64,000 nt of DNA from Candidatus Leptofilum proximum (GCA_016710325.1 JADJXK010000002.1:682001-746000), one strand, 5' to 3'; counted from the stretch's first letter, positions 17,782-26,879 are shown. Notes: generated by a model from the sequence alone, not told the origin. Made by a program: numbers and translations.

Positions 17782-17810
17782 TTGACACAATAGAACGTTC
17801 GTGCTAAACT
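17782..17810 (+). promoter_or_regulatory. Sigma-70-type promoter of recA
   Basis: TTGACA (17782-17787), a 17-bp spacer and TAAACT (17805-17810). Transcription would begin near 17817, giving a leader of about 105 nt. The spacer contains GAACGTTC, which could be a LexA half-site pair, and the better SOS box lies just upstream. Confidence 0.7.
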
Positions 17811-17922
17811 CCCAACCATTATTCCCACAAGTTCAATTAGCAATGCAACCACCTTCCTGCCAGCAACGTCGTCGTTCGGCTGGTGTCTTTCGGGCTGCAT
17901 TGTCACAATAAGGAGAAAACTC

Positions 17923-18987
17923 ATGGCAAAAGCATCAAATGGAGACGGCCGTGCCAGCACCCTGGAAAAAACCCTGGATTCCATTACCAAGCGCTTTGGC
18001 GAAGGCACCATTATGCGCCTGGGTGAAGCCCACAACCTGCAGGTCGAGGTGATCCCCACCGGTTCACTCTCCCTGGACATCGCGTTGGGCGTGGGCGGTC
18101 TGCCGCGCGGTCGTGTCATTGAAGTGTATGGCCCGGAATCCTCCGGAAAAACCACACTTTGCCAGCACGTTATTGCCGAAGCCCAAAAGCGTGGTGGCGT
18201 TTGTGCTTTCATCGACATGGAGCACGCCCTCGATCCTACCTACGCGGCCAAAATTGGCGTTAACATCGATGATTTGTATGTTTCCCAGCCCGACACAGGT
18301 GAGCAAGCGTTGGAAATTGCCGAAGCGCTCATCCGCTCCGGCACCATGGACGTGGTAGTGGTAGACTCGGTGGCTGCTCTGGTGCCCCGGGCCGAAATCG
18401 AAGGTGAAATGGGCGATTCACACGTTGGTTTGCAGGCGCGCTTGATGTCCCAGGCCCTGCGCAAGCTGTCTGGTGTCATCAAACAAACCAACACCATTGT
18501 GATTTTCACCAACCAGCTCCGGTCCAAAATCGGCGTGATGTTTGGCAACCCGGAAACCACCAGCGGTGGTAACGCGCTAAAATTCTACGCCTCTGTGCGC
18601 CTGGACATTCGGCGCATTCAGTCCATCAAAGGGGGCAACGAGGTCATTGGTAACCGCACCCGGGTAAAGGTGAAGAAAAACAAAGTGGCGGCTCCCTTCA
18701 CCGAGTGTGAATTCGACATCATGTACAACGAAGGTATCTCACTGACTGGCGACGTGATTGACCTGGCCGTGGAGTACAGCATTGTGGACAAACGAGGCGC
18801 TTACTTCCGCTATGGTGAAACACTTCTAGGGCAGGGTCGTGAAAACGCCAAAGTTTTCCTGGCCGAAAATCCCCAGGTTCTGGATGAGATTGAGTTCCTC
18901 ATCCGCCGTGAAGCCGGGCTGCCCACCACCGAATTTGAGGGTGTGGAACCACAAAACGGTGCCGTGGCTGAGGACGCTGTTTTTTAG
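17923..18987 (+). CDS. recA: Recombinase RecA
   Basis: The strand-exchange and SOS co-protease protein, 354 residues, normal length. Walker A is GPESSGKTT at about residues 67-75, with the MAW-type and L1/L2 DNA-binding loops (EIEGEMGDSHVGLQARLMSQALRKLSG, in part; NQLRSKIGVMFGNPETTSGG, in part) clearly recognisable. The ATG at 17923 follows AAGGAG at about 17911, a good ribosome binding site. A promoter with SOS box lies upstream and a strong intrinsic terminator follows the stop, so it appears monocistronic. Confidence 0.98.
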   Translation: MAKASNGDGRASTLEKTLDSITKRFGEGTIMRLGEAHNLQVEVIPTGSLSLDIALGVGGLPRGRVIEVYGPESSGKTTLCQHVIAEAQKRGGVCAFIDMEHALDPTYAAKIGVNIDDLYVSQPDTGEQALEIAEALIRSGTMDVVVVDSVAALVPRAEIEGEMGDSHVGLQARLMSQALRKLSGVIKQTNTIVIFTNQLRSKIGVMFGNPETTSGGNALKFYASVRLDIRRIQSIKGGNEVIGNRTRVKVKKNKVAAPFTECEFDIMYNEGISLTGDVIDLAVEYSIVDKRGAYFRYGETLLGQGRENAKVFLAENPQVLDEIEFLIRREAGLPTTEFEGVEPQNGAVAEDAVF

Positions 18988-19019
18988 GTAAACGGCCGTT
19001 AGCCACAAAAAAACCCAGC

Positions 19020-19055
19020 AAAAAGCCCTGGCTTTGGGCCAAAGCCAGGGCTTTT
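19020..19055 (+). terminator. Intrinsic terminator after recA
   Basis: A perfect 15-bp stem (AAAAGCCCTGGCTTT at 19021-19035 with its complement at 19041-19055) around the loop GGGCC. The descending arm ends in a short T-run, 33 bp after the recA stop. Confidence 0.85.
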
Positions 19056-19072
19056 TGCATCAACCCTTCTTT

Positions 19073-19100
19073 TTGACATGCCCCCCAGGCTTGTTATAAT
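19073..19100 (+). promoter_or_regulatory. Sigma-70-type promoter of the S1-domain gene
   Basis: TTGACA (19073-19078), a 16-bp spacer and a perfect TATAAT (19095-19100). The leader to the ATG at 19228 would be about 120 nt. It is the closest match to consensus in the window, fitting a highly expressed translation-related gene. Confidence 0.75.
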
Positions 19101-19227
19101 TGCTCTAGACTCATTAATGGGCATAACTCTACAAATTGCTGTGTTTTGTCCCCAACGACCTACAAAAACTTAACATTTAAAAACGCAGAGCCACAACACA
19201 TCATTCCCTGCGTAGGAGAAACTTGTC

Positions 19228-20010
19228 ATGAGTGAAGAACAAGCTGAAACAATGGAGCAAGAAGCTGCTCCAGAGGTCAAGCCGACCAGTATCAACGACC
19301 TCAAACCCAAAATGAAACTTAAAGGAACCGTCAGTCGGCTGGAGTTGTACGGCGCCTTCATCGATCTGGGGATTGGTCCCAGCGCCCTTATTCACATTTC
19401 GCAGCTGGGCAAAGAACACGTGAACCGTGTAGCCGATGTTTTGAGTGTGGGTGAGGAGGTTTCGGTGTGGGTAGACAAGATTGACCCGCAGCGGGAACAA
19501 ATTATGGTCACCATGGTTGCCCCCCTAGACGTGGAATGGGGCGAACTGGATAAAGGCCAGGTTTATACCGGCACCGTAAAGCGGTTGGAAAACTTCGGTG
19601 CTTTCATCGACATCGGCGCCGAGCGCGAAGGGCTCGTACACATCAGCGAGCTGAGCCACAACTACGTTAAACACCCCTCTGAGGTATTGACCGTCGGTGA
19701 CGAGGTCCAGGTGCAGGTGTTGGGCTTTAGCAAGCGCAAGCGCCGGATCGACCTCAGCATCAAAAACTTGCTGGAAAAACCAGAATCTCAGGCTAGCGAA
19801 GCCACTCCCGCCGAAGTTTACGAATTTGAAGAAGAAGTTGATGAAGACATGCCAACGGCTATGGAATTTGCGCTGCGCCAGGCAATGGGGGATTCCATTC
19901 CCATGCGCCAAAAAGGCGGCAAGAAAAAGAAGAAGCAACGCCATAACAAAAACCGCGAGCAGCAAGAGGATATTCTCAACCGGACGCTTCAAGTTCAGCA
20001 CAACGGTTAA
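19228..20010 (+). CDS. Two-S1-domain RNA-binding protein (ribosomal protein S1-like)
   Basis: 260 residues. Two S1 (OB-fold) domains are seen: first at about 30-100 (GTVSRLELYGAFIDLG, ALIHISQLG), second at about 110-180 (GTVKRLENFGAFIDIG, GLVHISELS). A short acidic linker follows (YEFEEEVDEDMP) and then a very basic tail (GGKKKKKQRHNKN) likely to bind RNA. It is shorter than proteobacterial S1 (six domains) but similar to the reduced S1 proteins of Gram-positive and related phyla. The ATG at 19228 is preceded by TAGGAGAA at 19213-19220. A strong promoter and a terminator bracket it as a single-gene unit. Whether it is the ribosomal S1 or a separate regulator is not settled. Confidence 0.85.
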   Translation: MSEEQAETMEQEAAPEVKPTSINDLKPKMKLKGTVSRLELYGAFIDLGIGPSALIHISQLGKEHVNRVADVLSVGEEVSVWVDKIDPQREQIMVTMVAPLDVEWGELDKGQVYTGTVKRLENFGAFIDIGAEREGLVHISELSHNYVKHPSEVLTVGDEVQVQVLGFSKRKRRIDLSIKNLLEKPESQASEATPAEVYEFEEEVDEDMPTAMEFALRQAMGDSIPMRQKGGKKKKKQRHNKNREQQEDILNRTLQVQHNG

Positions 20011-20019
20011 GCAAAAAGC

Positions 20020-20048
20020 AAAGCCCCGATTTTCGGGGCTTTATTTTT
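20020..20048 (+). terminator. Intrinsic terminator after the S1-domain gene
   Basis: Stem AAAGCCCCGA (20020-20029) with its complement TCGGGGCTTT (20033-20042), a 3-nt loop, then ATTTTTT. It sits between convergent genes, 10 bp after the stop and 12 bp from the moeA stop, and may serve both directions. Confidence 0.9.
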
Positions 20049-20054
20049 TCTGAT

Positions 20055-21329
20055 TCAAGTTGGCCTGTAATCAATGGTTTCAGCCCAGTCGAGCATCCAG
20101 GCGGTCAGCTGGCTGCCAGGGGCGACGTATCGTACCCCCTCGGGCACAATCAGCAAGGCGTTGGCCTTGACCAGCGAAGTCATGATGTGCGAGCCTTGAT
20201 CGCCCGTTTGCGAAGCGTCGTAGCCATTCTCCGAACGTGTCACCACGGCACGCAGATAACTTTCTCGTCCGTCGGAATGAATTTCTTCATGAATGGTTGC
20301 CTGGACGGTTGGCCGATCCAAAGGTTCCTTGCCAGACATCTTCAAAATGGCGGCACGGGCAAAGCGCTCGAAGGAAACCATGGCGGAAACCGGGTTGCCA
20401 GGCAGGCCAAGGTAGGGCACATCGTGGTAAACACCATAGGCCAGCGGCTTACCAGGGCGCATCCGCACCCGCCAAAAACCAACATTGCCTTCTTGCTCCA
20501 AGACCGCCTTCACCACATCATACGCCCCCACGGAAACACCCGCTGAACTGATAAACAAGTCAGCTTTAGCCTCCAAACCGGCCTGGAGCTTCTGACGAAC
20601 GGCCGTTTCCGTATCCCCCGCAATGCCCAACACAATTGGTTCCGCGCCCAGCGCCAGAACCTGGGCTGCCTGGGTGTAGCCGTTGCTGTTGCGGATTTTG
20701 CCCGGCTGCAGCGGTTGATCGATCTCCAGCAGTTCATCCCCTGTAGCCAGGATGGCCACCCGCGGGCGGCGAATCACCTCCACTTCACTGATGCCCAACG
20801 AGGCCAGGACACCAACTTCCTGCGGCCGTAAAACATGCCCCTTCGCCAGTATCGTGCGGCCAGGCTCGATGTCCTCACCGGGATGGCGAATGTAATCGCC
20901 CGCTTTCACAGACCGATTGACCTGAATTTGTTCCGGCAGCGGCCGTTCCTTATTGCGCCACGCCTCGTTGGTATCTTCCACCGGCACCACGGCATCGGCG
21001 CCAGGCGGCACCGGCGCGCCGGTCATGATGCGTACGGCCGTGCCCCGCTCCACGGCCACATCCAATACGGCCCCAGCCGCCACATCGCCAATCACGCGCA
21101 GGGCAGCCGGGTTTTCGGGAGCAGCATCGGTCAGGTCGGCGGCAATCAACGCGTAGCCGTCCATAGAGGAGTTAGCAAAGGGCGGCAGGCTTTCCTGCGC
21201 CACGACATCCTGGGCCAAAACGCGCCCCAGGCCAGTCAGCAAGGCCACACGCTCAGCAGGCAGCACAGAGACACCAGCCAGAACGGCCGTTAAGGCTTGT
21301 TTTACGGTTAAATATTCTGCTTCACTCAT
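20055..21329 (-). CDS. moeA: Molybdopterin molybdenumtransferase MoeA
   Basis: Inserts molybdate into adenylylated molybdopterin, the last step of Mo-cofactor synthesis. 424 residues, typical. Domain order is as in the family: MoeA N-terminal (ESLPPFANSSMDGYAL about residues 42-58; GAPVPPGADAVVPVEDT about 105-120), the MoCF-binding domain (ATGDELLEI about 195; SSAGVSVGAYDVVK about 260-273; GKPLAYG and GLPGNPVSAMVSFE about 300-325), and a C-terminal domain IV. The partner MoaB/Mog-type protein is encoded at 39133-39630. It ends at a shared terminator with the convergent S1 gene. Confidence 0.95.
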   Translation of the reverse strand: MSEAEYLTVKQALTAVLAGVSVLPAERVALLTGLGRVLAQDVVAQESLPPFANSSMDGYALIAADLTDAAPENPAALRVIGDVAAGAVLDVAVERGTAVRIMTGAPVPPGADAVVPVEDTNEAWRNKERPLPEQIQVNRSVKAGDYIRHPGEDIEPGRTILAKGHVLRPQEVGVLASLGISEVEVIRRPRVAILATGDELLEIDQPLQPGKIRNSNGYTQAAQVLALGAEPIVLGIAGDTETAVRQKLQAGLEAKADLFISSAGVSVGAYDVVKAVLEQEGNVGFWRVRMRPGKPLAYGVYHDVPYLGLPGNPVSAMVSFERFARAAILKMSGKEPLDRPTVQATIHEEIHSDGRESYLRAVVTRSENGYDASQTGDQGSHIMTSLVKANALLIVPEGVRYVAPGSQLTAWMLDWAETIDYRPT

Positions 21330-21379
21330 GGGTTTTGTCAGTAAATGGATGGGTGGGTCGGCAGGAGCCGACCAACATT

Positions 21380-21985
21380 TTAAGCTTCAACGGATGCCAA
21401 ACGGCCGTCTAACGCCAAAACCACCGCGGCACCCTGCATCGCGGTCAGCACGTTCTGCACGTGAGTCCACAAATCGAGCGAACCGCCAAAACATTCGCGG
21501 CTAAAATCGGCCGCCACTTCTTCTACGTGATGGCGATCAACTCCGGCGGCAAAGCGTCGATCCTTCCACTTTTTGCGGATAGAGGAAAGGGTGACTTCGG
21601 CGATGTTTTTAGACGGCCGTACCAGCGTCGTGGCAATCACCAGCCCGGTGATTTCGTCACAGGCCAGCAGGGCATAATCGATGGGTTTGGCACGGGGAAC
21701 GGCCGTACCCTCCGTGTAGTGTGACAGAATGACGCGAATCGTCTCCTCGTTCCAGCCCCGCTCGCGCAAAATCTTCGAGCCTTCCATGGGATGTCGGTCC
21801 AGGTCGGGGTGAATCTCCCAGTCGAAATCGTGCAGCAGACCAACCGTTTCCCAGTAAGCCACATCTTCGCCCAGAGCGCTGGCGTACCAACCCATCGCTG
21901 CACTGACGGCCAGCATATGCCGCCGCAGCCCATCGTCCTGCACAAATTCACACACCAAATCCCAGGCATCCGACCGATCAGGCAT
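21380..21985 (-). CDS. HD-domain hydrolase
   Basis: About 201 residues from the ATG at 21985. This start overlaps the end of the PSP1 gene (stop at 21978) by eight bases; a 17-codon longer frame would overlap further and is less likely. The HD signature is visible: RRHMLAV (His, about residue 21), LLHDFDWE (His-Asp, about 51-58) and an Asp in YALLACDEITGL (about 120). This subgroup acts as small metal-dependent phosphohydrolases. The substrate is unknown. The overlap with the upstream PSP1/RicT-like gene suggests co-translation. Confidence 0.75.
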   Translation of the reverse strand: MPDRSDAWDLVCEFVQDDGLRRHMLAVSAAMGWYASALGEDVAYWETVGLLHDFDWEIHPDLDRHPMEGSKILRERGWNEETIRVILSHYTEGTAVPRAKPIDYALLACDEITGLVIATTLVRPSKNIAEVTLSSIRKKWKDRRFAAGVDRHHVEEVAADFSRECFGGSLDLWTHVQNVLTAMQGAAVVLALDGRLASVEA

Positions 21986-22928
21986 CCAATTCTTCTCCGT
22001 CTTTGTCTTCGCTTTCAGGTTGGCCTTTCGCCCCACAGTCGCAGCCGCCGCCCTCGTGTTTAGAGCAGCCTGCTTCGGCCTTTTTCTTCAACGCTTCAAG
22101 TTCTTCCAACGGTTCCAGCTCATGGCGGAAGACTTCGTAAATATCGCCTTCAACCTGCACCACCACCGAATCGCGCAAAACGCGCACGTCGCGCACACGC
22201 CCTTCACCATGCGGCGTACCTACCCGCTTGCCCACTTTGGGCAGCGTTTTGCGGGCCTCCACATATTGTTCGTACTCATAAACCAGGCAGCAGCGTAAAC
22301 GGCCGCACATCCCCGTAATCTCCTGCGGGCTCAACGAAATGCCCTGCGCCTTGGCCATGCGGATGGAAATAGGGCTGAACTCGGTCAAAAAAGTAGAGCA
22401 GCAGCGCGGCGCGCCACACGCGCCGTAGCCTCCCATGATTTTGGCCACATCCCGCGGCCCAATCAGGCGCATCTCAATTTTGGTGCGGAAATGTTTCCCC
22501 AGGGCACTCTGCAGGGGATTGACATCCAGCTTTTTGTTTTCCGTCGTGTAATGAAAGGTCAGCCAGGAACCATCAAAGCTGTACTCTGCCTTGACAAACT
22601 TGGCGTCGCGGATGTTCAGCGAGGTCGCCTTTTCGCGGCAGCTAATCAATGCATCCAGTTCCCTGGTTTCCCATACCTGCTTCATCACCATATCGCGAGG
22701 GTTTGCTTTGCGCTCAATGGCGCGCATACCACGCTGGCGATGTGCCTCTTCCTGGCCGATGAAGCTGATCACCTGACCCAGCTGCCGACCACGTTTTGTT
22801 TCCACAATCACGTAATCGCCCGGATCCACATCATCATGATTTCGGCCCAACTTAAAGTAGTAAAGCTTGCCCAGCTTTTGAAATCGCACCCCCACAACTG
22901 AGGTGCGCTCTGTGGCTATAATTGCCAT
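21978..22928 (-). CDS. PSP1-domain protein (RicT/YaaT-like) with cysteine-rich tail
   Basis: 316 residues. The PSP1 core is seen at about residues 60-250, with the typical cysteine stretches GACGAPRCCSTFL and MCGRLRCCLVYEYEQY. In Bacillus, RicT belongs to a Fe-S-containing complex that modulates RNA processing and phosphorelay; that role cannot be assumed here. The C-terminal ~40 residues add further cysteines and a histidine (GCSKHEGGGCDCGAKGQ), a possible extra metal site not part of the standard domain. The gene just downstream is mrp, an Fe-S carrier, although separated by its own terminator. Confidence 0.82.
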   Translation of the reverse strand: MAIIATERTSVVGVRFQKLGKLYYFKLGRNHDDVDPGDYVIVETKRGRQLGQVISFIGQEEAHRQRGMRAIERKANPRDMVMKQVWETRELDALISCREKATSLNIRDAKFVKAEYSFDGSWLTFHYTTENKKLDVNPLQSALGKHFRTKIEMRLIGPRDVAKIMGGYGACGAPRCCSTFLTEFSPISIRMAKAQGISLSPQEITGMCGRLRCCLVYEYEQYVEARKTLPKVGKRVGTPHGEGRVRDVRVLRDSVVVQVEGDIYEVFRHELEPLEELEALKKKAEAGCSKHEGGGCDCGAKGQPESEDKDGEELDA

Positions 22929-23116
22929 AAATTAACTCCATACAAAAGGCCTCAAACGTTGCTGGCATCACGAGGAAGTGAGTCGCAACGTTAAAACCTG
23001 GATTGAAATACACCGGTACAAGTATAAGCTACACCTGCCAGACGTGACTTTTTTGCTCAGATAAGATTTACTTATGTTATCATAACCCAGCCACTTTTTA
23101 CCAATTTCTTAACAAA

Positions 23117-23158
23117 AAGGCCAGCCCCGCTTGCCCTGATGGACACGGTGCTGGCCTT
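23117..23158 (-). terminator. Intrinsic terminator after mrp
   Basis: Arms AAGGCCAGC (23117-23125) and GCTGGCCTT (23150-23158). Read on the minus strand the hairpin is followed by TTTTTGTT, directly after the mrp stop near 23181. The remaining part of the 22929-23180 gap is AT-rich and shows no gene; it should hold the PSP1 gene promoter. Confidence 0.75.
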
Positions 23159-23180
23159 AACTCTGGCAAATAGGTTGGCG

Positions 23181-24251
23181 TTATCCCACCAATTCAATCG
23201 GAATGAAGTTATTCGACTTTTGTAAAGCCAACACACTGACGCGGGCCGCCACTTTCTGGGCAATTTCCTCAATGGCGTTAGCCGCTGGCGAATCTGGGAA
23301 AGCCACCACGATGGGTTGACCACTATCGCCGCCCATACGCACATTGGCATCCATCGGCACGCTGCCCAGGTATTCTGACTGATAATCGGCCGCCAACTTG
23401 GCCCCCGCCCCAGTGCCAAAAAATTCGCCGCTCATATTTTCCACGACACCCAGAATCGGCACTTCGAGTTTCTCAAACATCTTCAGGCCACGCAGCGCAT
23501 CGGCGGCAGCCACCTGCATCGGCTGAGTCACGACGACGGTGCCGGACAGGGGCAGCACCTGCGCCAGCGTCAGCTGAGCATCGCTGGTACCCGGCGGCAG
23601 ATCGATAATGAGGTAGTCAAGCTCGCCCCACTCCACATCGGTGAGCAGCTGCGTGATGGCACTGTGCAGCATAGGGCCACGCCAGATGAGCGGCTGGTCT
23701 GGCTGCACCAGGAAGGCCATGGAGATAAATTTGACCCCATAATTTTCGGCTGGCACCATTTTGCGATTACGCGGCGGCGGCATTTGGGCCACACCCATCA
23801 TCATCGGCACATTAGGCCCGAGAATGTCGGCATCCAGCAAGCCTACGCTGGCGCCTGTTTGGGCCAGGGCAATGGCTAAATTCACAGCGATAGTGGACTT
23901 ACCCACGCCGCCTTTACCGCTGGAAACAGCGATGGTGTTGCGGAACGATTGACCCAACTTGTCTTTAATCCGCCGGTCGGTCGGTACATTGGCATCCCAG
24001 CCGATAGTGATTTTGCCAATCCCGGGCACGCTGGCCAGCGCAGCACGGCTATCTGCCTCCATTTTGCCCTTGAGGGGGCACGCAGGCGTGGTGAGCATAA
24101 TCGTAAAGCTAACGTCGCTGCCTTCGATTTTTAGATTGCGGATCATATTCAGGGAAACGAGGTCCCGGTGCAGTTCTGGTTCGATGACGGTGGCGAGGGC
24201 GGCCGTTACGGCCGTTTCCGTCACCCCACCCTCTTTATTTCGTTTAAACAT
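23181..24251 (-). CDS. mrp: Mrp/NBP35-family iron-sulfur cluster carrier ATPase
   Basis: 356 residues. An N-terminal MIP18/DUF59 domain (about 10-90, with MLTTPACPLKGKM) is followed by a ParA-like P-loop ATPase with deviant Walker A (SSGKGGVGKSTIAVN, about 110-124), DADILGPNVP (about 142-151) and DLPPGTSDAQLT (about 223). Members bind a transferable 4Fe-4S cluster between subunits. The CxxC motif seen in many Mrp proteins is not obvious in the C-terminal third here. Its location directly downstream of nuoI, with nuoCD, nuoB and an IscX-like gene, suggests delivery of clusters to complex I subunits. Confidence 0.9.
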   Translation of the reverse strand: MFKRNKEGGVTETAVTAALATVIEPELHRDLVSLNMIRNLKIEGSDVSFTIMLTTPACPLKGKMEADSRAALASVPGIGKITIGWDANVPTDRRIKDKLGQSFRNTIAVSSGKGGVGKSTIAVNLAIALAQTGASVGLLDADILGPNVPMMMGVAQMPPPRNRKMVPAENYGVKFISMAFLVQPDQPLIWRGPMLHSAITQLLTDVEWGELDYLIIDLPPGTSDAQLTLAQVLPLSGTVVVTQPMQVAAADALRGLKMFEKLEVPILGVVENMSGEFFGTGAGAKLAADYQSEYLGSVPMDANVRMGGDSGQPIVVAFPDSPAANAIEEIAQKVAARVSVLALQKSNNFIPIELVG

Positions 24252-24343
24252 AATGACTCCTTAAACAGAGATTGCGTACCTCACCCCTGGGGATGAAATA
24301 CGCAATGCTCAGAAATGTCTTCAAATGGTCAGACACGGGAAAG

Positions 24344-25039
24344 TTAGTAATATTCCCCGCGATAGAACAACTGCTTGGTGTGTTCTTCGGACAGTTGCGG
24401 AGCATCGGCCGGATCAGCCTCTTTGCCGTGTTCTTTTTTCCAGGCCTTCAACTCCTCCACGTGGTCGCGAATGGCGGCTTCGGCCGCTGCCTTTTGCGGG
24501 GCAATCTCACGCCAGTAGCTCAACGGCTTGCTCAATCGCTCCTTGTCATGAATGTGGGCCGTGGTGCGATCATAGCTGGCCAGCTCGTAATCATGGTCCA
24601 GCTTGATGGCATCAAACGGGCAGAACTCCATGCAAAAGCCACAGTTCATGCAGATGTCAATGTCGATGTAAAACTCGTTTGGTTCGGGCTTGGGACGGCC
24701 GTTTGGCTGCACCCCACGCTCAATCCAGATGCACTGCGGCGGGCATACCTTGGCGCAAATACCGCAGGAAGTACACCAGTCCTTGCCCCACTTTTGCCCT
24801 GGCGGCGGATCTTCTGTCACCAAAAACGGCACAAAGCGAAAACGTTCCGGCACCGGCAGTTTTTCTTCCGGGTAGAAGACGGTTTTGACGCCCTTGCCCT
24901 TCAAGCCCTGCCGCACCTTCAGTGCTTCATCATTGTAATAACGGCCGCCACGGGCTGCCCAAAAAATATCGTCCAGGTAGGAATCCACGAAGTGCTTCAT
25001 GGTAATGGCCATACCTTTCAAAATGCCAAGTCCGTACAT
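24344..25039 (-). CDS. nuoI: NADH-quinone oxidoreductase subunit I (two 4Fe-4S ferredoxin)
   Basis: 231 residues. Two ferredoxin motifs carry the N6a/N6b clusters of complex I: CTSCGICAKVCP (about residues 89-100) and CMNCGFCMEFCP (about 130-141). The N-terminal amphipathic segment (LGILKGMAITMKHF) fits the membrane-facing part. A C-terminal extension of about 70 residues, rich in charged amino acids (KAWKKEHGKEADPADAPQLSEEHTKQ in part), goes beyond the core. It lies 20 bp after nuoCD in the same operon. Confidence 0.93.
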   Translation of the reverse strand: MYGLGILKGMAITMKHFVDSYLDDIFWAARGGRYYNDEALKVRQGLKGKGVKTVFYPEEKLPVPERFRFVPFLVTEDPPPGQKWGKDWCTSCGICAKVCPPQCIWIERGVQPNGRPKPEPNEFYIDIDICMNCGFCMEFCPFDAIKLDHDYELASYDRTTAHIHDKERLSKPLSYWREIAPQKAAAEAAIRDHVEELKAWKKEHGKEADPADAPQLSEEHTKQLFYRGEYY

Positions 25040-25058
25040 AGCTTCTCCTCAGCAACTT

Positions 25059-26879
25059 TTAGCGGTCAACTTCGCCCAAAACAATATCAATGCTGCCTAA
25101 AATGGCGACAACATCAGCCACTTTGTGTCCTTCACACATCTTGCCCAGCGGGGTCAGATTGATGAAGGATGGCGCCCGCACGTGGTACCGGTCCGGGTTC
25201 GATTCACGGCGGCGGGTGGTTAAGTAGAACCCCAGCTCACCTTTGGGATTTTCGACACGGCCGTATGCTTCACCAGCGCTGGGCATGCGGATAGCATACT
25301 GCGGCTTGCCCGAAATAATCGGCGCACCCCTGGTGGCCTTGATGTGGGGCATAACCTGCTCTAAAATGCGCAAACTCTGCCGCATTTCATCCATGCGGAT
25401 GAGGTACCGATCGTAAATATCGCCGTTGTAGCGCACCGGAATATCAAAATCGAGATGCTCGTAATAGGAATACGGCTCAGCCCGGCGCACATCGTAATTC
25501 ACACCACTGGCGCGCATAACGGGGCCAGCCGTGCTGTAGGCAATCGCATCCTCGCGGGACAAAATCCCCACGCCAATGCTGCGGGCGCGCACGATTTCGT
25601 TGTTGGTCATGAGGCCATCACCCTGGTCCAAAACGGCCGGAATGTGCTCATAAATCAACTCTTCCAGGAAGCTAATCGTTTCCTGTTCGCGCACGTAGTC
25701 GGGCAAATCGTAGGCCACACCGCCAAATCGCATGTAGTTGCACATCATGCGGGAACCGGCGGCGGCTTCAAAGAAGTCCAAAATAAGCTCACGTTCCAGG
25801 TAGAAATAAAGCATCGGCGTCTGCAGCGCGCCCAAATCGTTGAGCAAGAAGCCCAGCGCCCAAAGATGGTTGCAAATCCGGGTCAACTCCACCATCAAAA
25901 TGCGGATCCACTCAGCCCGCTCGGGCACCTCGGAGCCGAGCAATTTTTCCACAGCCAAAACATAGCCGTGGTTGTTGCCCATTGAGCTCAGGTAATCCAG
26001 GCGGTCGGTGTAGGGGATGTTTTGGATGAAGGTGTTGCGCTCGCCAATTTTCTCGTGGTTGCGGTGCAGATAACCCATCACCGGTTTCAGATCGAGAACC
26101 GTTTCGCCATCCAGCGTAACCACCATACGGAACACACCGTGAGTCGAGGGGTGCTGCGGCCCCATGTTGACCGTGATTTTGTCGGTTTTCATACCAGACT
26201 GCTGGTCACGGGTGTAGGTGATGCCGGTGTACATTTCGGTTTCGACGTCGTACTCGTCACCGGTGGGCAGCCAGCCTGCCGGGTATTGCACATTTTTGCC
26301 GTAAGGTGTCTTTTCTTCGGCGCGGAACACCTCACCGCCGGGCCAACGGCTGCCAAACGGCTTATGCTCTTCTTCGAAGAACACCTCACGCCAATCTTTA
26401 CGCAGCGGATGCCCGGCAAAACCGTCCCAGGTGAGGATGCGGCGCAGGTCGTGGTGGCCGTCGAAGCGAATGCCCAGCAAATCCCAGGCTTCACGTTCCT
26501 GGAAGTCAGCGCCAGGCCAGATGGGCGTGAGGGATGGCACAACGGGATCGTCGCGGTCGACCTGGACGTGCAGCACCAGGGCGCTGCCACCCTGGTCGAT
26601 GCTGTAGGTATGGTACACCACTTCCATTTTGTTGTCGTTGATCTGGTCAACGCCGGTAACGCTGCTGAGATAGTTAAAACCAATCTCGTCGCGCAGCGCG
26701 GTGGCTACTTCGACCAATTTGTCCGGGGCTACCATCAAACCAGAATAGCCATCACGGGCATCGTCGGTGACGGCGTCGGGGAAGCGTTCTTTCAGGAGGG
26801 CGGCGGCGCGTTCGACCGGGTTTTGATTGACGGCCGTTCCATCATCCTGGGGTAAATCGTCAAGAATCGTTTCGCTCAT
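25059..26879 (-). CDS. nuoCD: NADH-quinone oxidoreductase subunits C and D, fused
   Basis: One 606-residue protein. Residues about 1-195 are NuoC (30-kDa) with EREAWDLLGIRFDGHHDLRR. Residues about 220-606 are NuoD (49-kDa) with NMGPQHPSTHGVFR, the quinone-site region and the C-terminal GDLDIVLGEVDR-like ending (LGSIDIVLGEVDR). I chose the ATG at 26879, preceded by AAGGA, because the 77 codons upstream overlap nuoB and have no family similarity. NuoCD fusion is well known in enterobacteria; it is less expected here. An internal Met (MKTDKITVNMG) marks where a separate NuoD would start, so internal initiation is a possibility. Confidence 0.9.
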   Translation of the reverse strand: MSETILDDLPQDDGTAVNQNPVERAAALLKERFPDAVTDDARDGYSGLMVAPDKLVEVATALRDEIGFNYLSSVTGVDQINDNKMEVVYHTYSIDQGGSALVLHVQVDRDDPVVPSLTPIWPGADFQEREAWDLLGIRFDGHHDLRRILTWDGFAGHPLRKDWREVFFEEEHKPFGSRWPGGEVFRAEEKTPYGKNVQYPAGWLPTGDEYDVETEMYTGITYTRDQQSGMKTDKITVNMGPQHPSTHGVFRMVVTLDGETVLDLKPVMGYLHRNHEKIGERNTFIQNIPYTDRLDYLSSMGNNHGYVLAVEKLLGSEVPERAEWIRILMVELTRICNHLWALGFLLNDLGALQTPMLYFYLERELILDFFEAAAGSRMMCNYMRFGGVAYDLPDYVREQETISFLEELIYEHIPAVLDQGDGLMTNNEIVRARSIGVGILSREDAIAYSTAGPVMRASGVNYDVRRAEPYSYYEHLDFDIPVRYNGDIYDRYLIRMDEMRQSLRILEQVMPHIKATRGAPIISGKPQYAIRMPSAGEAYGRVENPKGELGFYLTTRRRESNPDRYHVRAPSFINLTPLGKMCEGHKVADVVAILGSIDIVLGEVDR

